A stretch of 53,003 nt of DNA from a virus: IMG/VR virus record IMGVR_UViG_3300012009_000060, positions 1 through 53,003 of that record. One strand, given 5' to 3'. Every line of letters begins with the position of its first letter. The first letter of the stretch is position 1. Under the pieces are notes generated by a model. It was not told the origin of the DNA and did no database searches. It worked only from the letters and a program-made list of their open reading frames with translations. The translations under genes were made by a program, and so were the position numbers. This document shows positions 1-8,578 of this stretch, piece after piece.

Positions 1-2006
1 CGAACGCCCTGCTGGCGGGCCCGCTCGGTGGTCGCGCGCAACTTCGTGTCTTCGCGTACCCGTTTGGCGCGACGCGCGGCGCGCGCATGAATGAGGGTTT
101 CTTCCGATGGGATTCGCGCTGCGGCCGGATCCGCCAGAAATTCACCCGTCCGTACTCGGTCGAGAATGCGGGTGGCTTCGGCCAGGAGGTCGTCGCGCAC
201 CACCCGGCCTTGCTTGGACACGCCCAGAAGGCGGGCGAAGAAGTCGCGGAGACGCTGCATGATGCTGCGCGCCTGGTGCGCAGACTGGGTCTGGACATCG
301 TTCAGGCCGCCGCGCAGGAACGGCATGTACACGTCACGCAGTAGCGCTTCCTGGAACGCACCGCTGCGCAGCCCGTTCCGCGGGGGGCCAAAGCCCAGTT
401 CCTCGCGGAACGTTGCCAAGGTCTGCAGCGATGCCGTGTCCAGCTGCCGCCCGAACGCGATATGCGCGGTTTCGTGCTCGATAACCTCTGCCACGTCTAC
501 CGCGTCGGATGACAGGTACACCAGGGTGTCGGTTCCCGGGAATAGCGGGTCATTCGCAGGTTCCGGGTCCATGACAATAGAACCCTGCACACTGCCTTCC
601 AGCTCGCGTGCGCGGCTCGCTTCTGACGCGCCCATCCAAGCCTTGAGGGAGTAGGTCTTACCGGAACGCCCCGTGAATACCCCACCCGGGCCAACCCCCA
701 GACTTTCCCACGCGTTGGCCGGATTCCGCGCCATCAGCCGGGCTGCTTCCATCGGGGACGCCACTACCGCGCTCAGCGTTCGCCCGGGCCCACCGTACGA
801 CACTCGGGCAGAGCCGCGGCCCACCAGCGACACCTTGGCACCGGGGAACCGGTCTTTGAGGGCTTCCACCGCCTCATCCCGGACTGCTTGAACTTGCCCC
901 TCTTCGACGCCCAGCGGCATGAGATCGGCCAGCGACACGGGCTGCGCAGAGGTGCGCGTTTCCGCGGGTTCGGGGGTGGCCGTGGCTTGTCCGGGTGCCA
1001 GCTTGTTTGCTACGGCTTCCACCAGGGCCCGTTGACGGGCTTTGAACTCGGTGTCGAACGAGGGCGGCGGACCGCGGCGGAAAGCGCTAACGCTGGCAGC
1101 CGGGCCAGAGACAATCGCGGACTGAATAGCCGTATCGATGAGGGTTTGCGCAAACTCCTGGGGAGTCGGCTGGGATACGCCCTGGTACCGGCTAAGCGTG
1201 TCCTGCAATACCGCTATCGATAGCTCTTCCAGCTGCTCACCAGACATCTCCAGCCCGGCGTAGGCCAGCCGTTTGCCCAAGTCCCGCGCGAAGACACGCG
1301 AACCCTCCAACGCGCTGCGCGCAAAGCCGCTTTCCAAGCCGCCCAAGCCTATGCGCTGGAACAGGGCCGTGACTGAGCCTTCGATTGCACCAGTGCCTAC
1401 TGCGTAGGTAATGGCATCCGCGGAGTCGAGGCCGGCGGCTTTGGCTTGGGCCAACGCATCGTTTGCCGACAACGCCGCTTGCCCGAGGATGATCCCAGCG
1501 CCGCCGGTGAGCCCCAGCGCCGCTACCGTGGTCGCAGACCCCGCAGCTCCTCGCAGCTGCCGGACTGTTTCTTTGGCCGCTTCAGGGATGGCAGAACGGC
1601 GCAGGATGTCGGCCTGCGCTTCGGCCATCAGGTTCCCCATGCGACTGAGTTCATCTGCACCAGCGCCCAGGGCGTCAGGGACTGCGTCGCCCCCTACCAG
1701 TGAAAGCGGGGATGTCACCAGTTGCCCGGCGCGCAGCCCGGCGGAAGCGAAGCGAGCACCCGTTTCAGGTATCACGGTGGCGCCCGGGGCCGATACCCCT
1801 AGCATCTCTTCTGTCCGCCGCGTCACCCGTGCTTGTTCGGCCTGCCGGGCCAGGGCTTCGCCAGCTTCACCGCGCAGGTCTGCCAGGTGCTGCTGCCAAA
1901 AGGTCATGGGTTCCGCTGCACGCGCGCGTTCGTGCTCGTCTACTCGTGTGCGCGCCTTCTTGCGTCTCCGCTCACGCGCTGCCAGCTGTTCCTGGAGCGT
2001 GGGCAT
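1..2006 (-). CDS. Giant injected virion protein, N-terminal part, with HExxH metallopeptidase motif (runs off the window start)
   Basis: The frame is open from an ATG at 2006 (TAATG overlap with the upstream stop) to base 1, about 668 codons. Near residues 511-515 it has HETAH in the context EVIEHETAHIAFG, a zincin HExxH signature. Glutamates 20-21 residues after the second His could be a third zinc ligand. Upstream is an Ala/Gly-rich part with hydrophobic helices, and downstream a very basic stretch (ARAARRAKRVRED). By position after the fibre genes and before the other half of the gene at the right end, it is a giant ejected protein of the T7 gp16 or polyvalent-protein kind. Family knowledge: such proteins enter the cell with the DNA and often carry peptidase or lytic domains. 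The catalytic claim rests on the motif only. The same gene continues at 53003-50323. Confidence 0.8.
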   Translation of the reverse strand, partial: MPTLQEQLAARERRRKKARTRVDEHERARAAEPMTFWQQHLADLRGEAGEALARQAEQARVTRRTEEMLGVSAPGATVIPETGARFASAGLRAGQLVTSPLSLVGGDAVPDALGAGADELSRMGNLMAEAQADILRRSAIPEAAKETVRQLRGAAGSATTVAALGLTGGAGIILGQAALSANDALAQAKAAGLDSADAITYAVGTGAIEGSVTALFQRIGLGGLESGFARSALEGSRVFARDLGKRLAYAGLEMSGEQLEELSIAVLQDTLSRYQGVSQPTPQEFAQTLIDTAIQSAIVSGPAASVSAFRRGPPPSFDTEFKARQRALVEAVANKLAPGQATATPEPAETRTSAQPVSLADLMPLGVEEGQVQAVRDEAVEALKDRFPGAKVSLVGRGSARVSYGGPGRTLSAVVASPMEAARLMARNPANAWESLGVGPGGVFTGRSGKTYSLKAWMGASEASRARELEGSVQGSIVMDPEPANDPLFPGTDTLVYLSSDAVDVAEVIEHETAHIAFGRQLDTASLQTLATFREELGFGPPRNGLRSGAFQEALLRDVYMPFLRGGLNDVQTQSAHQARSIMQRLRDFFARLLGVSKQGRVVRDDLLAEATRILDRVRTGEFLADPAAARIPSEETLIHARAARRAKRVREDTKLRATTERARQQGV

Positions 2007-3535
2007 TACTGGTTGGCCTCCCGCATGTCACGGAGCCATGAGGGCGCGTCAGGGTTCGGCGGGGGCGCAAGGTACGTGGTTGGTTCGCCTCGACTCCCGG
2101 GAGTCTGGTTGGCGCGCTCCCGCTCTGCTTCCTCCCGCTCGTCCTGGCGGTCGATAATTGCGGCGCGCAGCTCTGCCATGTCCCGGTCCTCGGCATTGCG
2201 CACTCGCTGGCCCTCCCGGCGAGCCGAGGTGAACTCAGACCGCAAATCCGGGCTACGCTGCCCGCCCCGGCCAAACGCAATGAACACGCGGTCCACCTGT
2301 GCTTGCTGCCGCGGAGTGAGTTTGGCCATGGTCCGGGCCACGCGGCCGCCTTCCAGCGGAGCAGTGACCAGCACCATCCGATCACCGTCTGCGATGTCAG
2401 GGGCGGCCATCTTAAGGGCCGCAATCATGTCGGCGTCGCGCTCCTCTACGCCCTCGGGCCGCAGCGAGATGAGACGCTGCACCCCGCTCGGGGTCGCATC
2501 CAGCCCGGCCTGGGCCAGATTCCTCGCGTACCCGTCAAAGCGCAGCTTGTTGTCTCCGGTCGCACGCCCGATAGCGTCCAACACCGACTCCCCGCCCACG
2601 ATGAAGCCTGCGGCGAGCTGGTCCCGCTCCAAGCGCGAGGCTTCGGGCATGTGACGCTTAAGTGCTTCGCGCTCGCCTGTTGTGGAGTTGTACAGCCCCG
2701 GGGGCGCTTCCTTGCCGGTACGCTTCTGGTACTCCGCGTCGATCATCGCTTTGGCGGTTTCCTCTTCCGGCATGTGCTCGTACACCTCGGTGAGTTTGTC
2801 GGTCACCGCCTGCTGGATGGTGCGGATGTTCGGGTCAAACCCTGGGAAAGCCTGCCTGGCGCGCGCTACGGCGGCCTGTTCGACTTGCTCGCCCTCCAGC
2901 CCCATCTCACTGGCCAGCTGCCGGGTGGCCTCCATGATGGATTGCGGGCCCGCGCCGGCGGCGTCCGCGCGCATTTGCCGGTCCAGCTGCTCCACCCGCG
3001 CGCCCAACTCCATGAGATCTTCTTCTTGGAAGTCAAACCGGCTCATGTGGTAGGCGTTGAGCGCGTCTTTCACCGCGGCAGCCGCTACGGGGAGCGTCGG
3101 ATCATTGGCAATCTGCCACATGGTGTTAACGACGCGATCCTTGGCTTCCTGCGACCCCTCCTGCGAGTCCATGTCAGCAATCGTCTGGGCCTCAGGCGGG
3201 AGCACGGTATCTTGAACGAATGCCGCGGGTTCTGGGGGGTTCTCTCCCTGCTTCCGGGCTGCGGCCGTCTCTTCGAGCTGCTGCGCGTAGCGCGGGTTGA
3301 CGCGGGTTTTGGTGTTCGGGTCGCGGCCGGGGGTTTGCCGGGCCGTTTCCACCTGGCCCTGCAGGTCCACCTGAAGTTCCGCAATCCGCTGGTCTTTCGC
3401 TGCCGCTTCCCGTGCTTCTTCGTCTTCGCGCTCAGAACGTAGTTCCGCCCGGCGGTCGAAGCCATCTGAGATATCCCGCGCCAGCCCGGCCAAACCGGGG
3501 ACGACTCCACGGGTGAATACTACTGGATCAGCCAT
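2006..3535 (-). CDS. Putative internal virion protein (509 aa)
   Basis: A 509-residue protein starting at an ATG preceded by TGGAGGAAACAC. It is mostly predicted helix, rich in Glu, Arg, Ala and Gln, with long charged N- and C-terminal segments and a Pro-rich tail. It has no signal peptide or transmembrane segment and no catalytic motif I recognise. It lies between a 229-aa helical protein and the giant injected protein and shares one base with the latter (TAATG), so they should be translationally coupled. In T7-like podoviruses this slot holds gp15-type core proteins. The assignment is by position, size and composition, not by detected similarity. Confidence 0.6.
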   Translation of the reverse strand: MADPVVFTRGVVPGLAGLARDISDGFDRRAELRSEREDEEAREAAAKDQRIAELQVDLQGQVETARQTPGRDPNTKTRVNPRYAQQLEETAAARKQGENPPEPAAFVQDTVLPPEAQTIADMDSQEGSQEAKDRVVNTMWQIANDPTLPVAAAAVKDALNAYHMSRFDFQEEDLMELGARVEQLDRQMRADAAGAGPQSIMEATRQLASEMGLEGEQVEQAAVARARQAFPGFDPNIRTIQQAVTDKLTEVYEHMPEEETAKAMIDAEYQKRTGKEAPPGLYNSTTGEREALKRHMPEASRLERDQLAAGFIVGGESVLDAIGRATGDNKLRFDGYARNLAQAGLDATPSGVQRLISLRPEGVEERDADMIAALKMAAPDIADGDRMVLVTAPLEGGRVARTMAKLTPRQQAQVDRVFIAFGRGGQRSPDLRSEFTSARREGQRVRNAEDRDMAELRAAIIDRQDEREEAERERANQTPGSRGEPTTYLAPPPNPDAPSWLRDMREANQ

Positions 3536-3553
3536 GCCGTGTTTCCTCCAGCG

Positions 3554-4243
3554 TTATTTGCCCATGCCGCCGCCCAGCAGCCCACCGCCGACTTGCTGCG
3601 CGAGGCCGCCAAACGCGTTGAGGATAGCGCCACGCTGCGACGCCTGTTTCAGATCGTTCTGGAATTCGAACTCGGCCTTCTGCTGCTCAGAAAACAGGCG
3701 CATCCGGTCTTGCTCAAAGAGCATGCGGGCTTCTGCCAGGTCGGGGGCCCGCAGCTCCTTCAGATTGCCCTCACGCATGGTTTCACGCTGGGCCTCCTGC
3801 GTGGAAGCCTGCCCCGCAAGCTGTTCCTGTGTGGCTACGGCCGGGGCTGTCTGCTGTTGCACTTCGGCCGCGACCCGGTCCTGGACCCCGCCACCCGCCA
3901 TCGCCCCCGCGGGGGCAGTCGGAGCTGGGGCCATAGAGTCCAAAGCCGCTTCGGCCCCGGCCATCTCGGCCCGGAACATTTCCACCCCCTCTTCCCGGGG
4001 GTTCTCTTGCGCCAGCTCGATGCCCAGTTCTTTCAGGCGCTGCGTCTTCGCCGCGTCGGCATCAAACAGCATGGCCAGCTCGCGCTCTCGTGAGTCCACC
4101 CGCTGGCCCAGTTCGGCCTTGGCAGCCCGTTCGCGGTTCGCGGTGGTGCGGCGGATCGCGTCTTCCTGCTGGCCACCGGCTACCTCGCGCGCGCCGGTAC
4201 CGGCAGCGATGAGCGCAGCACCCGCAAGCTGTTGCAATACCAT
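3554..4243 (-). CDS. Putative internal virion protein (229 aa)
   Basis: A 229-residue protein with a hydrophobic Ala-rich start (residues 1-17), a long Glu/Gln/Arg helical middle, an Ala/Pro hinge near 100-125 and a glycine-rich C terminus ending GGGLLGGGMGK. The start shares one base with the stop of the upstream gene (TAATG), a sign of coupled translation. Glycine-rich tails and helical bodies are common in small ejected core proteins of the T7 gp14 type, which insert in the outer membrane. That role is inferred from context. I cannot show similarity. Confidence 0.5.
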   Translation of the reverse strand: MVLQQLAGAALIAAGTGAREVAGGQQEDAIRRTTANRERAAKAELGQRVDSRERELAMLFDADAAKTQRLKELGIELAQENPREEGVEMFRAEMAGAEAALDSMAPAPTAPAGAMAGGGVQDRVAAEVQQQTAPAVATQEQLAGQASTQEAQRETMREGNLKELRAPDLAEARMLFEQDRMRLFSEQQKAEFEFQNDLKQASQRGAILNAFGGLAQQVGGGLLGGGMGK

Positions 4244-4905
4244 TACTGCTTCTCCTCCGCGCCAGCGCCACTGTTGCCAATGGCGTTCTTCACCCCCGGG
4301 CCCACCGCATCGAACAAGGACCGAATGTTCTGCGCCCGGCCCTGCGCGCGGGCATCGTCGGCCGCTAGGTTGATGCGGCGGGACTGGTTTTCGATGTCGT
4401 ACATCCCCAGCTGTTCTTGGGCAATGCCCATGCGGGCGCGGTCGATGTCGCTTTGGAAGGTTGTGGGCTGCTCCAGCTGTTCTTGCACCCGGAACAGCGG
4501 CGCCAGCTCGGCTTCGCGCTGCTGAGTGGCGGTCTGCTGCGCCTGGTTAATGACTTGCGCGCTTTCGACTTCCGCCTGGCCTTGCGCCTCCTGTGTGCGT
4601 TCAATCTGGCGGGAGCCGCCGGTCACCCCCCGCCGGGCCGCATCAAAGGCAGCCGCGCGCTGCGCCTGCCGCAAGCGTTGAGCTACGCCAGCCAGCCCTG
4701 CGTCTCGCAAGGTTTCGAACGCCAGCTGTGCGCGCAGCGTGGCCATGGTTTGTGCGCTGTCGAGCACGTCCCCGAACTCGGCCTGCTGTGTGGCCTGACT
4801 GGTTGCCTGCTGAGCGAGCAACGAGGACCGATCAACACGCCCGAGCCCCACAGCGAAACGCTGCCGGTCAATCTCAGCCAGTGCTTGTTCTTCGGGTGTT
4901 GCCAT
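4243..4905 (-). CDS. Putative internal virion or tail-associated helical protein (220 aa)
   Basis: The protein is nearly all Ala/Gln/Arg/Glu, predicted as one long coiled coil over roughly residues 10-185, ending in a small Gly-rich tail. I chose the ATG at 4905, four bases after the stop of the fibre gene; an in-frame TTG at 4938 would overlap that gene. There is no strong Shine-Dalgarno sequence, so it may depend on coupling to the fibre gene. It is the first of four consecutive genes that look like the ejection/core set. Function is not recognisable beyond that context. Confidence 0.55.
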   Translation of the reverse strand: MATPEEQALAEIDRQRFAVGLGRVDRSSLLAQQATSQATQQAEFGDVLDSAQTMATLRAQLAFETLRDAGLAGVAQRLRQAQRAAAFDAARRGVTGGSRQIERTQEAQGQAEVESAQVINQAQQTATQQREAELAPLFRVQEQLEQPTTFQSDIDRARMGIAQEQLGMYDIENQSRRINLAADDARAQGRAQNIRSLFDAVGPGVKNAIGNSGAGAEEKQ

Positions 4906-4909
4906 AGTA

Positions 4910-7147
4910 CTAGGAGTCCCACGCGCCACGGGTGTCAAGGCATTGGAGCTGTGCGGCGGTGAGTGTGCGGGTGGTTGCAGTTCCCGGGCCCCCAGCGTCG
5001 CCGCCTTCGCTGCCCGCTCCTCCTGTCGCAGTGGTTACCGTGGTGCCGGCGGGGGCTGGAGCGAGCACGACAGCCAGCCCGCCGCCGCCTCCGGTACCTG
5101 GGTCGTCATTGGCCCCAGATACGCCACCGCGTGCGTACAGAGTCCCGCCGCCTGTGTGCGTGCCAAAGATGGTGATCCGGACCGAACCGGCCCCGGCGCC
5201 CGAGCCCGGGTGACTGCTGCCAGAACTGGAGCCGTCGCCGCCCGCTCCCCCGTCGACGAGGAATGTAGAGCCGGTAAGATCCCCGTCTCCACGGCACGTT
5301 ACGCGGATTACCCCGCCCCCCGTACCTTTGGCGCCACCAGTGCCTACGCTCCCGCCGTAGTACCCATCTTGGCCGTCTTGGCCCCCAACCAGCGGCCGCA
5401 GTTCCGGACGCGCCGCGCCGGCAAGCAGGTAATCACTGGTCGTCCGGTCACCGCCGAGGCCTCCACCGTGGGGGCCGTTACCGCCGGCCGGCGGGTCTTC
5501 ACCACCGGAAGCAATGGCTTCATCCGCACCGTCGGTCCCGCGTGCCCGGAAGTCACAGTTGATGATGGACACGTCGCCAGAGCTGTCGACAACGATTGTC
5601 CCCCCGCCGGAAGCCGTCACATCGGCCGAATCCGCGAAAGACACGCTGCCCGCATTCGCAGTAAACGAAGCGGTCTTGCCACTGCCAACGGTAACAGCCG
5701 CGCTGGAACCCGCAGTAATGTTCCCGGCGGTCGATCGCAACGTGACGTCGCCGGCCGCTGTCAAGTTGGCGGAGTAGGAAATGTTGCCGTTGGCGTTGAT
5801 AGTAAGGTTGTTCACGGACAGCGCGGCACTGATCGAGACATCGCCGTCAGATTCAATGTAGAGGTCGTAGGTCGCACCGGTAATCGCGCCGGTAACGGTC
5901 ACGTTGCCCGAGGAATACACCCAGGTGTCGTCCCCCAAGGTCGTGGCGCTGCCGATTTGCACGGCCGTCGCGTGGTACACGCCCCCGTCCGTGATGCTTG
6001 TGATGGCTCCCGACAGATTGCACGACCCGAATACCGTTCCTTCCGTGCTCTCAAGAAGCGCTGACAGACGCGCAATCTCGCTGTCCAGCGTGCGCTTGTT
6101 CACGACATGATCCGAGTCCGTCGGGTTGGGCACCCCGTAGAATGTCGGCACGTTTACATCAGCCGGAGCCCCGCCGCCAGTCTGGTCCGTGTCTGCATCC
6201 GCATCCGTGGTGGTGCCCATGCTGACGGGGCCGGTCAACGACCCTTCGGTAATTGATTTCTTCGTGCCGGTCAGGTGGAGACGCTGATCCGCGATCCCGT
6301 CGGTGTACTGCTTGTTGACGGCATCCTGGGGGTTGTCCGGATCCGCGAGGTTCCGAATGGAAAACAGCGACATGTTGATGTCGCCGGCCATCACGCCCCC
6401 GGACAGGGCCAGGAACGAGTTGCTCAGGTTCCCTAGCACGCTGGTAAGGTCGTTCAGCTGGGCGACGGTCGCCGGGTGGTGGGTTTCCGTGCCATCGGGC
6501 AGGTTCGTCAGGTGGTACCCGCCCATCGACTGGTCAGCTGCGAAGGTTACGGTGCCATCTGCCAGAATGGCGTCGCTGATGGCGGCCAGACTGGCAGTCA
6601 GCGTCGCAATGTCGCCGGCGCTCTCCGCCAACGCTCCCTCGACATCATCAGCGGTAAACAGCCCGAGCGCGTCTTCAATGCCGGAAAGGGAGGCCCCCAT
6701 GCCGGCAGCCGTAGACGCAAGATCCGCCCGCAAGCCCGCGGCACCGTTCGTCAGGTACACCACCACGACCGTCCCGGCGGTCTGAGCCGGGATTGTGACC
6801 TTGTCGGTATCCAGGGTGACCAGGGACGGATCGATGAGCGTGCCGCCTGAGAACACACGGGCGGTGTCTGTGGCCACCACCGCGGTCGTGCCAGAAGGAA
6901 ACTCGAACTCAGTCTGGCCGGCGGTCGCGCTATACCGCAGCTCCTCCACAATTTCCTGCGCCACCGCTTCCAGCGGCTTCCACCGGGTGTCAGCCGCGAA
7001 GCCGGCACGGATGAAGGTGCGAATCTGGTTTGTGGTTTCCGCGATGTTGGCCAATTCCAAAGCCAGCTTGCGCGGGTCGAAAGTCTCACCGCGGGCGGCG
7101 GCTGCCGCGAAGTCGTACACTGGGATGTAGCGCCAAGGGTAAGCCAT
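4910..7147 (-). CDS. Tail fibre / adhesin with beta-solenoid and glycine-rich tip (745 aa)
   Basis: The N terminus (about 1-110) begins WRYIPVYDF and looks like a virion-attachment domain. The middle contains DAVNKQYTD and a similar HVVNKRTLD element, typical of phage tail-fibre linkers. Residues about 380-540 are regular short beta repeats (VTVTGAITG, VSISAALSV, ITAGSSAAV), suggesting a beta-helix. The last 200 residues are glycine-rich with GGAGGDGSSSG-like loops, which resemble exposed receptor-binding loops of phage adhesins. It probably binds the host surface. It starts with SD GGAGGT and shares a base with the upstream stop. It is one of two large fibre genes in the window. Confidence 0.8.
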   Translation of the reverse strand: MAYPWRYIPVYDFAAAAARGETFDPRKLALELANIAETTNQIRTFIRAGFAADTRWKPLEAVAQEIVEELRYSATAGQTEFEFPSGTTAVVATDTARVFSGGTLIDPSLVTLDTDKVTIPAQTAGTVVVVYLTNGAAGLRADLASTAAGMGASLSGIEDALGLFTADDVEGALAESAGDIATLTASLAAISDAILADGTVTFAADQSMGGYHLTNLPDGTETHHPATVAQLNDLTSVLGNLSNSFLALSGGVMAGDINMSLFSIRNLADPDNPQDAVNKQYTDGIADQRLHLTGTKKSITEGSLTGPVSMGTTTDADADTDQTGGGAPADVNVPTFYGVPNPTDSDHVVNKRTLDSEIARLSALLESTEGTVFGSCNLSGAITSITDGGVYHATAVQIGSATTLGDDTWVYSSGNVTVTGAITGATYDLYIESDGDVSISAALSVNNLTINANGNISYSANLTAAGDVTLRSTAGNITAGSSAAVTVGSGKTASFTANAGSVSFADSADVTASGGGTIVVDSSGDVSIINCDFRARGTDGADEAIASGGEDPPAGGNGPHGGGLGGDRTTSDYLLAGAARPELRPLVGGQDGQDGYYGGSVGTGGAKGTGGGVIRVTCRGDGDLTGSTFLVDGGAGGDGSSSGSSHPGSGAGAGSVRITIFGTHTGGGTLYARGGVSGANDDPGTGGGGGLAVVLAPAPAGTTVTTATGGAGSEGGDAGGPGTATTRTLTAAQLQCLDTRGAWDS

Positions 7148-8577
7148 TAGAGGACCTCCGCTTCAAGAGCAATCCCGGTAAGTTCGTAACTGCCGGTTCC
7201 CGCTCCCTGTAAGGATACCGCTTCGCTGGTCGCAAACAATGGAATCTGCCCAAATGCGTCCGAATCCCCCTCTTGCACCCCCACGGTGGCGAAAGTGTCG
7301 GGGTCCCGCGGATTTACCGCGATGGATAGATCAGTCTTGCCATCTTGAACCAGGTGAAGGGTACGGAATTGTTTGCGGCGGAAGGGGTCGCCCCCGTTGA
7401 CGGCCTGGGTCTGCCATGTCCACGTGAAGGGGACAGAGGAATCAGCGCTCGAATCAAAATCGAATCGGTACACGCCATGGTCGGTGCCGCGGGCGTGCAG
7501 CACTCCGTCATTGATTGCCCACTGCTCCACGCTGAAGGGGAGGGTCCAGGTGGTCCAGCCGCGGACATCCTGATACGGGCTGGCGGTGAACGCGTAGACG
7601 GTGGAGCCGAAAGCTACTAGGTACTGACTCGTAGCTGGGAAGTAGATAGCGCGTGCTTGCGTCGCGGTTTCTGCTTCAGTCAATTCTAGCACCGGAGCCC
7701 CGACATTCAGTTCCTGAGACGACGCTACCGAGGTAGCCGCGCTCAGCGACGAGATGCCGCCGCGGGACACGAAGAACACGTCCCCTCGCACATTGGTCAG
7801 CGCTTCTTTGACGGTGGTGCCCACCCCTTCCAAGGTTTCGATCGAGTAGATGTTATCCGGGTTCGGGGCCACCGACCAGATTTGCACCGCGTCCCCAAAG
7901 AAGACCGCCAGCCAACGCCGGTACCGGATCACCCCGGTAATGGTGCGCGAACCGCCAATGTTGTTGAGCACTGGGATGAACCCAGCATCGGCGAGTTCTG
8001 TCCAGTTGGACGGGCCCTTGACCGTTGAGGAAAACCGCACCACCCCAGTAGCCTGGTCAGGAGTCCACAGCTTCTCTTCCAGCTTCTCCAGCCCTCCAGT
8101 AGGGATGAAGGGCAGCACCACGCGTGTGTCAACTGCTTCCTCCCCAGTGTCCGGGCGGTTGACAATGTAGTGGTGCTCTATGGAAGTTGCCCCGCCGCGT
8201 GTGACCCGGATTGCCAGGTACGGCGTGGCCTCAATGGCAGAAGCCCCGTAGACTTCGGCCCCCTCCAGGGCCTGCAGGCTGTCGCGCTCGTAAATCGTGC
8301 CGTCCCCGATGAAGTTGGTCAGCACGTAGGGGATGCGCCGGTACAAGTCCAAATGCCCGGCCGGCGCCACCGTTTGCAAGCTGCCGTTGGCCGCGAACAA
8401 GCCCACCGACTCAGACGGCAGCTGGGCAATCTTCGCGGTCCCGGGCCGGCTGCGAAGGGTCCCGCCAACGGATAGTGACAGGTTGTTGGCCCGCCACATC
8501 GTGTTCTCGTCGGCAAGACTGCGATCGCGGCGCCGGTCGATCCCGGTAAAGCGCTGAATGGTGTAGCGTCGGGGCAT
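7147..8577 (-). CDS. Putative tail/neck stabilisation protein (476 aa)
   Basis: A 476-residue soluble protein beginning MPRRYTIQRFTGIDRRRDRSL, chosen at the ATG four bases past the end of the preceding gene. It is beta-rich, with repeated aromatic blade-like strands (WTTWTLPF, FTWTWQTQ, GVYRFDF), consistent with a beta-propeller-like body. A start of the type FxGIDxRxxxSL is familiar from phage tail tubular and stabilisation proteins that sit between head and tail tip. This call rests on that start, the fold impression and the gene order. No enzyme motif is visible. Confidence 0.5.
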   Translation of the reverse strand: MPRRYTIQRFTGIDRRRDRSLADENTMWRANNLSLSVGGTLRSRPGTAKIAQLPSESVGLFAANGSLQTVAPAGHLDLYRRIPYVLTNFIGDGTIYERDSLQALEGAEVYGASAIEATPYLAIRVTRGGATSIEHHYIVNRPDTGEEAVDTRVVLPFIPTGGLEKLEEKLWTPDQATGVVRFSSTVKGPSNWTELADAGFIPVLNNIGGSRTITGVIRYRRWLAVFFGDAVQIWSVAPNPDNIYSIETLEGVGTTVKEALTNVRGDVFFVSRGGISSLSAATSVASSQELNVGAPVLELTEAETATQARAIYFPATSQYLVAFGSTVYAFTASPYQDVRGWTTWTLPFSVEQWAINDGVLHARGTDHGVYRFDFDSSADSSVPFTWTWQTQAVNGGDPFRRKQFRTLHLVQDGKTDLSIAVNPRDPDTFATVGVQEGDSDAFGQIPLFATSEAVSLQGAGTGSYELTGIALEAEVL

Positions 8578-8578
8578 A

